Shown here piece after piece: positions 16,723 through 25,178 of a stretch of 64,000 bases of DNA (the first letter of the stretch is position 1; every line of letters begins with the position of its first letter). Position numbers and translations under genes: made by a program. The notes below the pieces were generated by a model. The model searched no databases, was not told where the DNA came from, and worked only from the letters and a program-made list of their open reading frames with translations. The stretch is from Deltaproteobacteria bacterium (lineage in GTDB: Bacteria > Desulfobacterota > Desulfomonilia > UBA1062), in the NCBI GenBank assembly GCA_029547045.1, contig JAKPQL010000095.1:1-64000 (forward strand), written 5' to 3'.

Positions 16723-17961
16723 ATGAGCAGAAATCTCGATGAGCTTTTTCTGTCCCCGAAGAAGAGCATGGACGAGGAGTCTCTGAGCGTTGCGCGGCTC
16801 GTCAGGCAGTGGGCCGACAAGGAGATCGTCTCAAAGCGCATGGAATACCGGGAGGGCTATGAGCGGCTCTTTACGGAGAAGAGGAAGAAGCTCTCCCTGG
16901 ACATCGGCATCCAGAAGCTCGCCATCCCGGCAGACCACGGGGGCTTCGGCTGGAACAGCCCCTCGAAGGCCCCCGCCCTGCTCACCCTTGCCTGCGAGAT
17001 CGGCCGCGCCGACGCCTCCATCGGCTTCCTTTCCGCAGCGACCTGGGCCCTGTCCCTGGCCGCCGATGCACACGGAAAAGGGAAGGAGCGGTTCGGTATC
17101 CTGGCCGACATCGCTGCGGATGAAACAGTGAGGACCCCGGCCCTCATCCTGACCGGCCCGGGCTTCACCGGAGTGCAGACTCCCCTTTTCCTCGGAAGGT
17201 CCATCCTGGCAAGCGCAAAGAAATCGGAGCACGGCTTCACACTGAACGGCAGAGGCCTCAGGCCCCTCGTCGCAGGCGGCATGGCAGACCTCTTCTGCGT
17301 GGTATGCGCCAGGGGTGACAATACGCCGTGCCTCGCCATTGTCCCGGGAGACGCACAGGGAGTGAAGCGGGGAGCCCCCATCCTCATGACCGGACTCAAT
17401 GCCTGCGGCAATGCCCAGATAGACCTCTACGACACGCCTGTGCCTGCGGAAGGCTTCCTGGAGGGGGAAGAAATCACTGCGGGTCTCTTCGCCTGGCTCA
17501 ACCTGCTCCTGGCGGGCGTGGGCGTGGGGGCTGCAACGAACTTCTTCGAACTGCTCGCCGACTGGAGCGATCACCGGGTCATCAAGGGAGGCTCCATCCT
17601 GAAGGAGAACCCCCTGTGCGCATCGGTCCTTGCCGATGTCGCCGAGGAGATTGCCGTGGCCAAGCTCCTTCTCTACGACCTGGCGGAGATCATGGCGACG
17701 CAGGCCGAATCGTGGCGCACAGACCTCCGCCGCACCTTCGCCTATGCCGGGATGATCGGGCAGCGGGCGGTCCAGGGGGCCCTGAAGGCCATGAACCGCG
17801 GCCTGGAGCTCATGGGTTCCGCGGGCTACGCCAAGGAGTGGCACGTGGAAAAGCACTGGAGGGATGTGAAGACCATAGGCTCCCTGCTATGCGGGGTTGG
17901 CGCCGATGCGCCGGTGAAGATGGACACGGCCAGGTTCTTCTACGACTGCTCCGAGATCTGA
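16723..17961 (+). CDS. Acyl-CoA dehydrogenase-like protein with divergent FAD and catalytic regions
   Basis: A protein of 412 residues with the overall acyl-CoA dehydrogenase layout: N-terminal helical domain, middle beta domain, and C-terminal helices ending 'LMGSAGYAKEWHVEKHWRDVK'. The middle-domain FAD motif, usually T-E-P-x-A-G-S-D, reads 'ILTGPGFTGVQ'. At the position of the classical catalytic Glu (E of Y-E-G-T) it has 'LLCGVGA', so no Glu. It may have lost or changed catalytic function, or act as the partner of the next gene's product. 'GAGGAGGATCT' precedes ATG 16723. It is first in the cluster. Confidence 0.75.
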   Translation: MSRNLDELFLSPKKSMDEESLSVARLVRQWADKEIVSKRMEYREGYERLFTEKRKKLSLDIGIQKLAIPADHGGFGWNSPSKAPALLTLACEIGRADASIGFLSAATWALSLAADAHGKGKERFGILADIAADETVRTPALILTGPGFTGVQTPLFLGRSILASAKKSEHGFTLNGRGLRPLVAGGMADLFCVVCARGDNTPCLAIVPGDAQGVKRGAPILMTGLNACGNAQIDLYDTPVPAEGFLEGEEITAGLFAWLNLLLAGVGVGAATNFFELLADWSDHRVIKGGSILKENPLCASVLADVAEEIAVAKLLLYDLAEIMATQAESWRTDLRRTFAYAGMIGQRAVQGALKAMNRGLELMGSAGYAKEWHVEKHWRDVKTIGSLLCGVGADAPVKMDTARFFYDCSEI

Positions 17962-17976
17962 GGAGGTGATGAAACC

Positions 17977-19251
17977 ATGAAGCATATCGACGAATTCTCC
18001 CGTCCGGAAGAATACATATCCCCCTTCGACCGGCACTTCAGGCGCCTCCTCAGGAAGCACCTGGAGGAGTGGGTCATGCCCGAACGCAGGAACTACGACG
18101 AGGACTGGAAAGACCACCGCCTCATCGAGCCGGCCTTCGACAGGCTCATGGCCGAGCTCGGCCTGCAGAAATCGCTCTTCCCCCTCAAACACGGGGGTTG
18201 GGGCCTGGCCGACTCCGACTATGTCTTCCGGGGAGGCTACATGCTCTGCGAGGAGCTCGGCAGGGCGGACACGGGTATGGCCGTGGCCCTGGCCGTCACC
18301 TTCTGGCCGCTCCTGGTCATCATGGTGGAACCCTACAAGAACGAGCGCCTCATCGCCGAGTTCGCGCCCATGTTCTGCACGGCGGACAAGGCCGTGTTCG
18401 CGGCCAACGCCATGACCGAGCCCCAGGGGGGTGCGGACATCGAGAACCTGGGGCTGCTCGGCGGCAGGACCATCCGCACCACGGCCAGGCTCGACGGCGA
18501 CGAGTGGGTCATCAACGGCCACAAGCTCTGGCCCACCAACTCGGGCGGCGTCTCAAAGCTTTTCGGCGTGCCCTGCACCACGAAGCCTGGGTCCAGCGAT
18601 CCCAGGGACTTCGCCTTCATCTACGTCCCGGCCGACCTTCCCGGCGTGACCCAGGGCGGCGCCTACGAGAAGGCGGGCATGGCTGCGGACAAGAACGGCG
18701 ACATCTGGTTCGAGGACGTCCGCGTCCCCTCCTGGTACCGGGCACACGGACCCGGGAGGGACGCCGAGGCCTTCTACCAGCTCATATCCTTCGGCCAGGT
18801 CATGAGCTGCGCCTTCCTCACCGGCGCCATGATGAACCTCTACGAGCGGCTCTACGAGTTCGTCTCCACCCGCACCTACAATAACGCCCCGATCAAGGAG
18901 AACGACGCCGTTGCAGGCATCATCGGCCGCATCGCGGGCGATATCGACATCTGCCGCATCCTCGGCTACGAGGCCGCCATGATCGGGGACCGGAGGAACA
19001 AGCCCTATGGCAAGCCCCTGATTTCCGAGGACGTGGTGGGCAGGATCCGCAACATCAAGGACTTCGTGTCCGACCGCGCGGTGGAAAACTTCGGCAAGGC
19101 CATGGACGTGCTGGGCCTGTTCGGAGCGGATCGCGACTGGGACATCGAGAAGCACTGGCGCGACGTCAAGATCGTACAGCTCTGGATGGGCGGCAAGCAG
19201 CTCTGCCAGATGGAAGCCGCCCGGTACTTCTTCAACTGCGAGACCCTCTGA
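17977..19251 (+). CDS. Acyl-CoA dehydrogenase family protein lacking the Y-E-G-T glutamate
   Basis: A protein of 424 residues with a normal FAD region ('AMTEPQGGADIENL', 'LWPTNSGGVSKLF') and the C-terminal 'WDIEKHWRDVKIVQLWMGG'. The classical catalytic Glu position reads Met (L-W-M-G-G instead of I-Y-E-G-T). By eye, an Asp falls near the alternative helix-G position used by isovaleryl- and long-chain-type enzymes ('FVSDRAVENFG'). It probably oxidises, or otherwise handles, a CoA thioester with electron transfer through ETF; the substrate is unknown. It follows the first acyl-CoA dehydrogenase-like gene by 15 nt with a strong 'GAGGAGGTGATG' signal. Confidence 0.85.
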   Translation: MKHIDEFSRPEEYISPFDRHFRRLLRKHLEEWVMPERRNYDEDWKDHRLIEPAFDRLMAELGLQKSLFPLKHGGWGLADSDYVFRGGYMLCEELGRADTGMAVALAVTFWPLLVIMVEPYKNERLIAEFAPMFCTADKAVFAANAMTEPQGGADIENLGLLGGRTIRTTARLDGDEWVINGHKLWPTNSGGVSKLFGVPCTTKPGSSDPRDFAFIYVPADLPGVTQGGAYEKAGMAADKNGDIWFEDVRVPSWYRAHGPGRDAEAFYQLISFGQVMSCAFLTGAMMNLYERLYEFVSTRTYNNAPIKENDAVAGIIGRIAGDIDICRILGYEAAMIGDRRNKPYGKPLISEDVVGRIRNIKDFVSDRAVENFGKAMDVLGLFGADRDWDIEKHWRDVKIVQLWMGGKQLCQMEAARYFFNCETL

Positions 19252-19260
19252 GGTGATGCC

Positions 19261-19692
19261 ATGGACGAAGCCGCGAACACGGGATTGATCGAAGGCAGGA
19301 CGAGGGTGGCCGAGGAGCTCCTTGCCAGCACCACCTTCAAGGACAGCCTGCGCATGTTCCTCAGGAACATTGACCCCGGGGCCGGGCCTGGGCTCGTCAG
19401 GACCATTCTGGGCAAGGACACCGAGGTGCCCCTGGCCGTGATGAGCTCCCTGCCGGCTATGGCGAACTGCCTCATCGGGATCGCCATGGAGCTCGTGGTG
19501 CAGGTCCGGAGCATATACCCGCCTCCCCTGCTCGCGGGTATGGTGGCATCCCTCCTGGAAGACGTGGACCGTCGGTCCCTCGCATGCCTGATCCATGAGC
19601 TCAGGGATCTCGGCAGAGACCTTGCGCCTGCCTTCAGCGCCTTTGCGAAGGCCGTGGAGGAACAGTCCCTGAAGGGAAAGGAGAGCACATGA
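19261..19692 (+). CDS. Helical protein of unknown family, copy 1 of 3
   Basis: A protein of 143 residues, nearly all predicted helix. The stretch from 'FKDSLRMFLRNIDPGAG' through 'YPPPLLAGMVASLLEDVD' is matched in order by the next gene's product and, more weakly, by the product at 21028. No catalytic motif or signal is visible, and I do not recognise the family. It lies 9 nt after the acyl-CoA dehydrogenase gene and overlaps the next copy by 4 nt, so it belongs to the same operon. A scaffold or accessory role is a guess. Confidence 0.7.
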   Translation: MDEAANTGLIEGRTRVAEELLASTTFKDSLRMFLRNIDPGAGPGLVRTILGKDTEVPLAVMSSLPAMANCLIGIAMELVVQVRSIYPPPLLAGMVASLLEDVDRRSLACLIHELRDLGRDLAPAFSAFAKAVEEQSLKGKEST

Positions 19693-20339
19693 CACAGGCA
19701 GGACCATCCGCACAGAACCGGGGGGGCATCCTGAAGGCGCTCATGCGCTCCACGCTGACAAAGGATCTCCTCCGGATCAACGTGAGCTCCATGAGCCCGG
19801 ATTCGGGAAGGAGAACGGTGAAGACCCTCCTTGGGGACGACCCGGAGGTCTTCTTCGGGATATCCGGCGGCCTTCCCGTCTTCATAAACAGCATGACAGG
19901 CGCACTCACCGAGCTGGCCACCCAGCTGAAGGACAAGTACCCGCCCGAGCTCCTGAAGTCGTTCATGGCAAGCCTTGCCCACGACATCGACAGGGAGGCC
20001 GCCAGGGAGTGCGGCAGGGCCTGGGCCGACCTTGCATCCGCCATGATCAAGGCCTCGCCTGAGTTGAGAACAATCCTTATCAGGGCCATCCTCTCCGAAG
20101 GTCCCGCGATCAAGGCCGGCGCCGTCAACGCCCTCTCCCGGTTCGTGAACGGCATTACCCGGGACGACCCTCAGGCCATGAGCAGGTTCGTCGCCGCCGT
20201 GATGGAAAAGGTCGATCATGAAGAGCTGGGCAGGGCCGGCGCTGCCCTGACCAATGCCCTCCTCGACCAGAAATGGCGCCTGGCGTCCTGGACATGGAAA
20301 TTGGTGCGGGGCAGGGTAAAAAAGAGGTTCGGCATATGA
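19689..20339 (+). CDS. Helical protein of unknown family, copy 2 of 3
   Basis: A protein of 216 residues. Its first ~110 residues parallel the preceding protein: 'LTKDLLRINVSSMSPDSG', 'VKTLLGDDPEVFFGI', 'YPPELLKSFMASLAHDID'. A further helical ~90 residues and a basic C-terminus ('WKLVRGRVKKRFGI') follow. There is no known motif. It overlaps both neighbours by 4 nt, so its output is tied to the upstream paralog and the TetR regulator. Confidence 0.7.
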   Translation: MTQAGPSAQNRGGILKALMRSTLTKDLLRINVSSMSPDSGRRTVKTLLGDDPEVFFGISGGLPVFINSMTGALTELATQLKDKYPPELLKSFMASLAHDIDREAARECGRAWADLASAMIKASPELRTILIRAILSEGPAIKAGAVNALSRFVNGITRDDPQAMSRFVAAVMEKVDHEELGRAGAALTNALLDQKWRLASWTWKLVRGRVKKRFGI

Positions 20340-21031
20340 AGGGCATGGGGGCAACTCCCGTGAACAAACTCCTGGAAAAGAAGAAGCAGCTCATCCGGGA
20401 CATGATCATGGAGGCCGCCGAAGAGCTCTTCAGCAGGCGCGGCTACCACAACACCCAGGTCATGGACATCGTCAAGGCCGTGGGCATGTCGGCGGGAACC
20501 TTCTACAACTACTTCAAGGACAAGCGCGACCTCTTCGGGCAGATCACACACCGGAACCTGGAAGAACTGCGGCTGCGCATCAGGAAACTCAGGGAGCCCG
20601 TGAACATATGGGACCACGGAGACAGGGTGGACAAGCTCAATCAGAGCTACGGCGCCTACTTCGACTACATCACCTCCCACCGCCAGCAGTTCCTCATGGT
20701 GCTCCGCGGCAGCTTCGGCGTGGACGAGGAGATGGACGTCACCATCTGGAAGCACTACAGCGACATCGCCCAGGACCTGGCCGAGGACATCCAGAGCTGG
20801 CTGGACATGGGAGTCATCGAGGGCGTGAACCCCATCACCATGGCATATGCCGTGGTGGGAATGACCATGCACCTCGGTCACAGCTTTCTCATGGAGGAGA
20901 AGTTCAGCCGCGAGGAGGCCATCGCGACGCTCACCACCATGAGCCACCTCATGTTCGAGACCCACATGACAGAGGCTGGAAGAAAGGCCCTGGAAGAGAT
21001 GCGGAAAAACGAGGCGGAGGGTTTGGAATGA
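20336..21031 (+). CDS. TetR/AcrR-family transcriptional regulator
   Basis: A protein of 231 residues. The N-terminal helix-turn-helix reads 'AAEELFSRRGYHNTQVMDIV' then 'VGMSAGTFYNYFKDKRDLF', a textbook TetR DNA-binding domain. The C-terminal part is a helical ligand domain. TetR proteins in acyl-CoA pathways often sense CoA thioesters. ATG 20336 overlaps the upstream stop, and the gene overlaps the next by 4 nt. Being inside the operon, it is a candidate autoregulator acting on the palindrome at 16536-16559. Confidence 0.93.
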   Translation: MKGMGATPVNKLLEKKKQLIRDMIMEAAEELFSRRGYHNTQVMDIVKAVGMSAGTFYNYFKDKRDLFGQITHRNLEELRLRIRKLREPVNIWDHGDRVDKLNQSYGAYFDYITSHRQQFLMVLRGSFGVDEEMDVTIWKHYSDIAQDLAEDIQSWLDMGVIEGVNPITMAYAVVGMTMHLGHSFLMEEKFSREEAIATLTTMSHLMFETHMTEAGRKALEEMRKNEAEGLE

Positions 21032-22281
21032 CGACCACTGATCATCAGGCTGCCTGCAACAAGGCCCTGGCCCGCATCATCGGAAGGAACATGCGGTCTG
21101 CGGGCGCCAGAGCCATGGTTTTAGAGATCGTGAAGGAAGCCATCAACAGCTGGGCGAAGGAGAGCACTCTCAAAAAGAGACTTGCCGCCCCAGCCCTGTG
21201 GGCCGCCTCCAGAATGGGCAGGCCGGGTACGGATGAACCCGACGGAAGCATGGCGGCCGATGTGGGGATCCTCCTGACCGCCCTGGCCAGGAAGGCGAAT
21301 GCCCAGCGCACTTCGGGGACTCGGGGCCCTGGCGCGGAGCAGGGGGAGGGCATCGACGCATTCCTCAGAAACGTCGACTTCGGGGAGATCCTGGAGATGG
21401 TCGAAGGGGCAGGCCCGCAGGTGATCGAATCCATCAGGGCCGTCAACGAGCAGCTCTGGAAGTACCCGGCCAAGGTCGGCACGCTCGCTGTCATGGCCAT
21501 TGCACTCATGAACACCGCCATACAGGCTGCCCGGGAGATCATGCGTCCCATCGAGGAGCAGTTCAGCCCTGATCTCCTGGCCGACCTCATCCTCTCCATG
21601 GTCCGGGACTTGAGCGGGTCACATGCCGCAAAGCTCGTCAATACGGTATTCGAGCTCATCCGGAGGGTCCACACCGGGAGCCTCCTGCTCGGCAAGGGCG
21701 GCAAACCACTGTTCCAGACGTATCTCACTGGCTTCCTCAAGGAATGCCTTCCGGTGATCGACCCCGAGCTGGCGAAAAAGGTACGGATCTGCCTGGCGGA
21801 AGATGCAGAGGCAGTTGCGAACGCCACGTCCGACGCCCTCGATGCCAACCCCGGCATCGTGCTGTCCGCGCTTTCCTGTCTGGGAGGAACAGCAAGCTCT
21901 CGGGCGCGGGGCCAGTCCCGTAAGCTGAAAGTCCTGGAAGACATCGACAGGTCAGGGTTCAACGACGCCGTGTCGGAAAGCGTTTCTCACCTCGACACCT
22001 ACGAGGTTGCCGGTCTCATCAACGCGGCATGTCGGGTAATCGACCGGGTCCATGACGCCAGGCCAGATATCGTGAACAACCTGGCGGGAGGGATCGTGGA
22101 CTCGGTGGATACGGAGCAGGTCCGGCGGGTCGCCCGGTGGCTCATCCCGGACCTGGTGGAAGCGCTCAGGCCGCTCGCCCCTGCAATCGTGCCCGAGCTC
22201 GTCAAAGGGCTCCAGGTGCTGGCGGCCGGTGAAGAGGGATCGGGCATCTCCGTATCCTTTTGCGCAGGGGGTGAGACATGA
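21028..22281 (+). CDS. Helical-repeat protein of unknown family, copy 3 of 3 (long form)
   Basis: A protein of 417 residues, helix-rich throughout. The segment from 'IDAFLRNVDFGEILEMV' through 'QFSPDLLADLILSMVRDLSG' parallels the modules of the proteins at 19261 and 19689. The C-terminal third holds more repeats ('YEVAGLINAACRVIDRV', 'PALVELVKGL'-like ends). There is no transmembrane segment of convincing quality, no catalytic motif and no recognised family. It sits between the TetR gene and the first HgdB-like gene, overlapping both by 4 nt. The longer open frame from 20608 overlaps the TetR gene and is not preferred. Confidence 0.7.
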   Translation: MTTTDHQAACNKALARIIGRNMRSAGARAMVLEIVKEAINSWAKESTLKKRLAAPALWAASRMGRPGTDEPDGSMAADVGILLTALARKANAQRTSGTRGPGAEQGEGIDAFLRNVDFGEILEMVEGAGPQVIESIRAVNEQLWKYPAKVGTLAVMAIALMNTAIQAAREIMRPIEEQFSPDLLADLILSMVRDLSGSHAAKLVNTVFELIRRVHTGSLLLGKGGKPLFQTYLTGFLKECLPVIDPELAKKVRICLAEDAEAVANATSDALDANPGIVLSALSCLGGTASSRARGQSRKLKVLEDIDRSGFNDAVSESVSHLDTYEVAGLINAACRVIDRVHDARPDIVNNLAGGIVDSVDTEQVRRVARWLIPDLVEALRPLAPAIVPELVKGLQVLAAGEEGSGISVSFCAGGET

Positions 22282-23474
22282 TCGGTACGATGAGAGAGGC
22301 GGCGCAGAACCTGCAGAACGCCTTTGTCCGGGAATGGAAAAAAGACGGCGGCAAGACCGTGGGCTACTCGTGCACCTTCATACCGGAAGAAATCATCCAC
22401 GCAGCGGGACTGCTGCCGTTCAGGCTGCGGGGCATCGGGACCACCTCGATGTCCATCGGCGATTCCTACTTCGGGGCGGTAAACTGCAGCCTGCCCAAGT
22501 GCATCCTGCAGCTGGCAGGCCAGGGCTCGTACACGTTCCTCGACGGCGCCATCATCACGAACGGCTGCGACTCCATGCGCAGGCTCGAGGAGTGCTGGAG
22601 AAAGGCGAGCGAGGATCACCGGGGCACCCTGCCGGAATACTACGAGTACTTCTCGGTCCCCCACAAGTCGGTGGACTACAGTGTGGAGTTCTACGAAGAA
22701 GAGCTCAGGAACATGGTTGGGACCCTGGAAAGGCATTTCAGATGCACGGTCTCGGAGCAGTCCCTGAAGAAGTCCATCTCGCTGTACAACAAAGGGAGGA
22801 CGCTCCTCCAGAAGCTCGATGAGCTGAGGTTCGGCAGGGACGTGCCCATCAGCGGCGAAGACGCCATGGCCGTTCTCATCGCTGCCCATGCAATGCCCCA
22901 GGAGCGGTTCATCGAGATGCTCGAGGGGGTCATTGAAGGGCTGGGCAAGGCACCGTCCGTGTCCGGAGGGAAGAAACGGCTCATGCTCATGGGGAGCGCC
23001 AGCGACGACATGGACTTCATCCACGTCATAGAAGAGGCAGGCGCCATAGTGGTGGCGGATACCGTGTGTTACGGGTCGCGCACCTACAGCGCCCTGGTCG
23101 ATGAGGAATCCGACCCCCTCCACGCCCTGTCCTCCCATTACCTGAAGCACAGCATCTGCCCCCGCATGCTCGGTTACTACAGGACCAGGCTCTCCTATGT
23201 GATGGACCTGATCAGAAAGGCGCGGGTGGATGGGGTGATCCTCCAGAACGTGCGGTTCTGCGACCTCCATGGATCTGAGAACGGTATCTTCGAGAGGGAC
23301 CTCGAGGCTGCGGGCATCCCCTGCATGCGGCTCGAGCGTGAGTATGGGCCCCTGACCGAGACCGGCAGGATCAGCATGCGCATCGATGCCTTCATGGAGA
23401 GGATCTCTACTCACTGCTCCTCCATCGGAGAGACAACGTCCGATGCCGCCAGGACGAGGCAGCAGACCATATGA
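22278..23474 (+). CDS. 2-hydroxyacyl-CoA dehydratase / benzoyl-CoA reductase small subunit-like (HgdB/BcrC family)
   Basis: A protein of 398 residues. C32 in 'VGYSCTFIPEEIIHAAGL', C97 in 'ITNGCDSMRRLEEC' and the Cys in 'VRFCDLHGSE' are the three conserved Cys positions that hold a [4Fe-4S] or double-cubane cluster in this family. 'IVVADTVCYGSRT', 'SICPRMLGYYRTRL' and 'GIPCMRLEREYG' are further family blocks. These proteins remove water from 2-hydroxyacyl-CoA, or reduce aromatic CoA esters, after ATP-driven electron injection. It pairs with the large subunit at 23772 and the activators at 25175 and 25957. Confidence 0.9.
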   Translation: MIGTMREAAQNLQNAFVREWKKDGGKTVGYSCTFIPEEIIHAAGLLPFRLRGIGTTSMSIGDSYFGAVNCSLPKCILQLAGQGSYTFLDGAIITNGCDSMRRLEECWRKASEDHRGTLPEYYEYFSVPHKSVDYSVEFYEEELRNMVGTLERHFRCTVSEQSLKKSISLYNKGRTLLQKLDELRFGRDVPISGEDAMAVLIAAHAMPQERFIEMLEGVIEGLGKAPSVSGGKKRLMLMGSASDDMDFIHVIEEAGAIVVADTVCYGSRTYSALVDEESDPLHALSSHYLKHSICPRMLGYYRTRLSYVMDLIRKARVDGVILQNVRFCDLHGSENGIFERDLEAAGIPCMRLEREYGPLTETGRISMRIDAFMERISTHCSSIGETTSDAARTRQQTI

Positions 23475-23518
23475 GATGAAATGCCGGTCAGGAGGGAACT
23501 GCCGGCGGGGAGGGTAGC

Positions 23519-23758
23519 ATGTGTGAGGTGAACAAGGTGGAAGTGGCAATGGAGGTGCTCTGCGATATCGCGATGGATGACAGCAGGATGCTGGCGGAGC
23601 GTCAGCGGGCCATCGATGCCCTGACGCTCTTCAGGGAATCCCTGAAGACGCTGGAATACATCTCCCGCAAGACCGACCTGGATGTCCTGAAGCAGCGTGC
23701 CGGGCTCTACATCCAGCGCATGAGATCCGGCGCCCACATGAGCATGTCGGCAGTGTGA
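23519..23758 (+). CDS. Small conserved-looking protein between the two dehydratase subunits
   Basis: A protein of 79 residues, mainly helical, with 'VLCDIAMDDSRMLAERQRAI' and 'LKQRAGLYIQRMRSG'. There is no known motif. It has a good 'GGGAGGGTAGC' ribosome site and stands alone in the 298-nt gap between the small and large subunit genes, with coding-like composition. It could be an assembly or stability factor for the complex. Confidence 0.6.
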   Translation: MCEVNKVEVAMEVLCDIAMDDSRMLAERQRAIDALTLFRESLKTLEYISRKTDLDVLKQRAGLYIQRMRSGAHMSMSAV

Positions 23759-23771
23759 GAAAGGGGCCTCC

Positions 23772-25178
23772 ATGAAGAGAGAGACGAGGGAGTACAACCT
23801 CGACTGGATGCTCTGGTCGAGCGTAGTTTCAGGAAGCAAGGTCATGGACGGGACGGACAAGGAGTACCAGGCTCTGCTTCGGCTCATACCCAACTTCAGG
23901 GGCATCATCGACACCATCCTGAGGCAGGGCGAGCCAGGCAGGCTTTTCATGAAGATGGGCGCGGAATACCTGGACGACATCAAGGCCGTGCATGAAAAGG
24001 GCAAGAAGCTCTGCTTCGGCACCTTCGTTGCGTCAAAGGATCTTTTCTACGCCTTTGACAACGTCGTCCCTGCATGGGCCGAAATCCTGACCGTGTTCGC
24101 CACCATGATGATGAGAAAGGGCACGGCGGAATACATGGACTACTGCTGCGAGGCAGGGTTCACCGAGACCTCGTGCTCGGCCCAGCGCGGGTCGGTGGGT
24201 GCATACCTGGCAGGTCTTGCGGAGAAGCCCGATTTTCTCGTGTGCGGCGCGCCGGGCATATGCGACACGAATGCGAACGCCATGCAGTTCATGTCCGAGT
24301 ATCTCGACATCCCGCTCTTCCAGCTCACCTTCCCTTCGAATCTCACGGGCAGGAGAATCACCGACTACCAGCGTAAAGACTACAGGGCACTGATCGCATT
24401 CGTCGAAGAGCACGCCGGATCCCGCCTGGACGAGGATCGACTGAGGTCCGTCCTCGCGGAGCACAGGCGCCAGGACGAGATCATCAACGAGATCTTCGAC
24501 CTTACACGGCTGAAGCCCTGCCCCATGCCGCCCATCTTCAACCTGTTCCTGTACGCAGGCAGGCTCCAGTCTTCAGGCAGGAAATCCCTCACGGCCCTGC
24601 TCGAATCCATGCTCCGCGTCGTGCGCGAGAATGCGAAGGCCGGAAGGGCCGGGACAGTTTCGGGCAGGGAGCGGGCGCGGCTCCTCATGTGCTACATCGA
24701 CCACTACACCACGGACGGAAGGTTCTGGCAATGGGTCGACTCCCAGGACATCAGCCTCTTGCCCACACTGATCTTCACCTTCTTCAACAGGGGCATCAAC
24801 TATGCAGAAGAACGCCAGGACCAGACCTATGAGATCGACACCTCCACCATGGATGCCATGATCGATTCTCTGGCGGACATCAACTCGCGCATGCCCATGG
24901 TCAAACAGCTCAGGGGGCCGTACGATGCCGCCGGCATGTGGCGGGAAGACCTCTTCTGCATGACCAGGCTCATGAAGCCTGACTTCGCGGTCTACCTCGG
25001 CAGCATGGGGTGCCGGAACAGCTATGGCGTGAACAAGCTGATCCAGCGCGACGCGGAACGGTTCGGGCTGCCCACCCTGCTCCTGTTTGCGGATGCCTTC
25101 GACGACCGTGTGGCATCCTGGGAATTCTGCGTGGAAAAGATCAGCGAGTTCATGCACGTGAGGGGGATCGTCTCATGA
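23772..25178 (+). CDS. 2-hydroxyacyl-CoA dehydratase / benzoyl-CoA reductase large subunit-like (HgdA/BcrB family)
   Basis: A protein of 468 residues. Three Cys blocks, 'TETSCSAQRGSVGAYLA', 'GAPGICDTNANAMQFM' and 'YLGSMGCRNSYGVNKL', match the spacing and flanks of the three Cys in the two larger paralogs at 29423 and 31010, and are the probable Fe-S ligands. The C-terminal 'RFGLPTLLLFADAFDDRVAS' is the family's terminal block. It likely forms the heterodimer with the HgdB-like protein at 22278. It overlaps the activator gene by 4 nt. Confidence 0.85.
   Translation: MKRETREYNLDWMLWSSVVSGSKVMDGTDKEYQALLRLIPNFRGIIDTILRQGEPGRLFMKMGAEYLDDIKAVHEKGKKLCFGTFVASKDLFYAFDNVVPAWAEILTVFATMMMRKGTAEYMDYCCEAGFTETSCSAQRGSVGAYLAGLAEKPDFLVCGAPGICDTNANAMQFMSEYLDIPLFQLTFPSNLTGRRITDYQRKDYRALIAFVEEHAGSRLDEDRLRSVLAEHRRQDEIINEIFDLTRLKPCPMPPIFNLFLYAGRLQSSGRKSLTALLESMLRVVRENAKAGRAGTVSGRERARLLMCYIDHYTTDGRFWQWVDSQDISLLPTLIFTFFNRGINYAEERQDQTYEIDTSTMDAMIDSLADINSRMPMVKQLRGPYDAAGMWREDLFCMTRLMKPDFAVYLGSMGCRNSYGVNKLIQRDAERFGLPTLLLFADAFDDRVASWEFCVEKISEFMHVRGIVS

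Noticed and set aside
18553-19713. 386-codon minus-strand open frame under the second acyl-CoA dehydrogenase gene
   Set aside because: It spans the ends of two clearly real plus-strand genes and has no motif or ribosome site.
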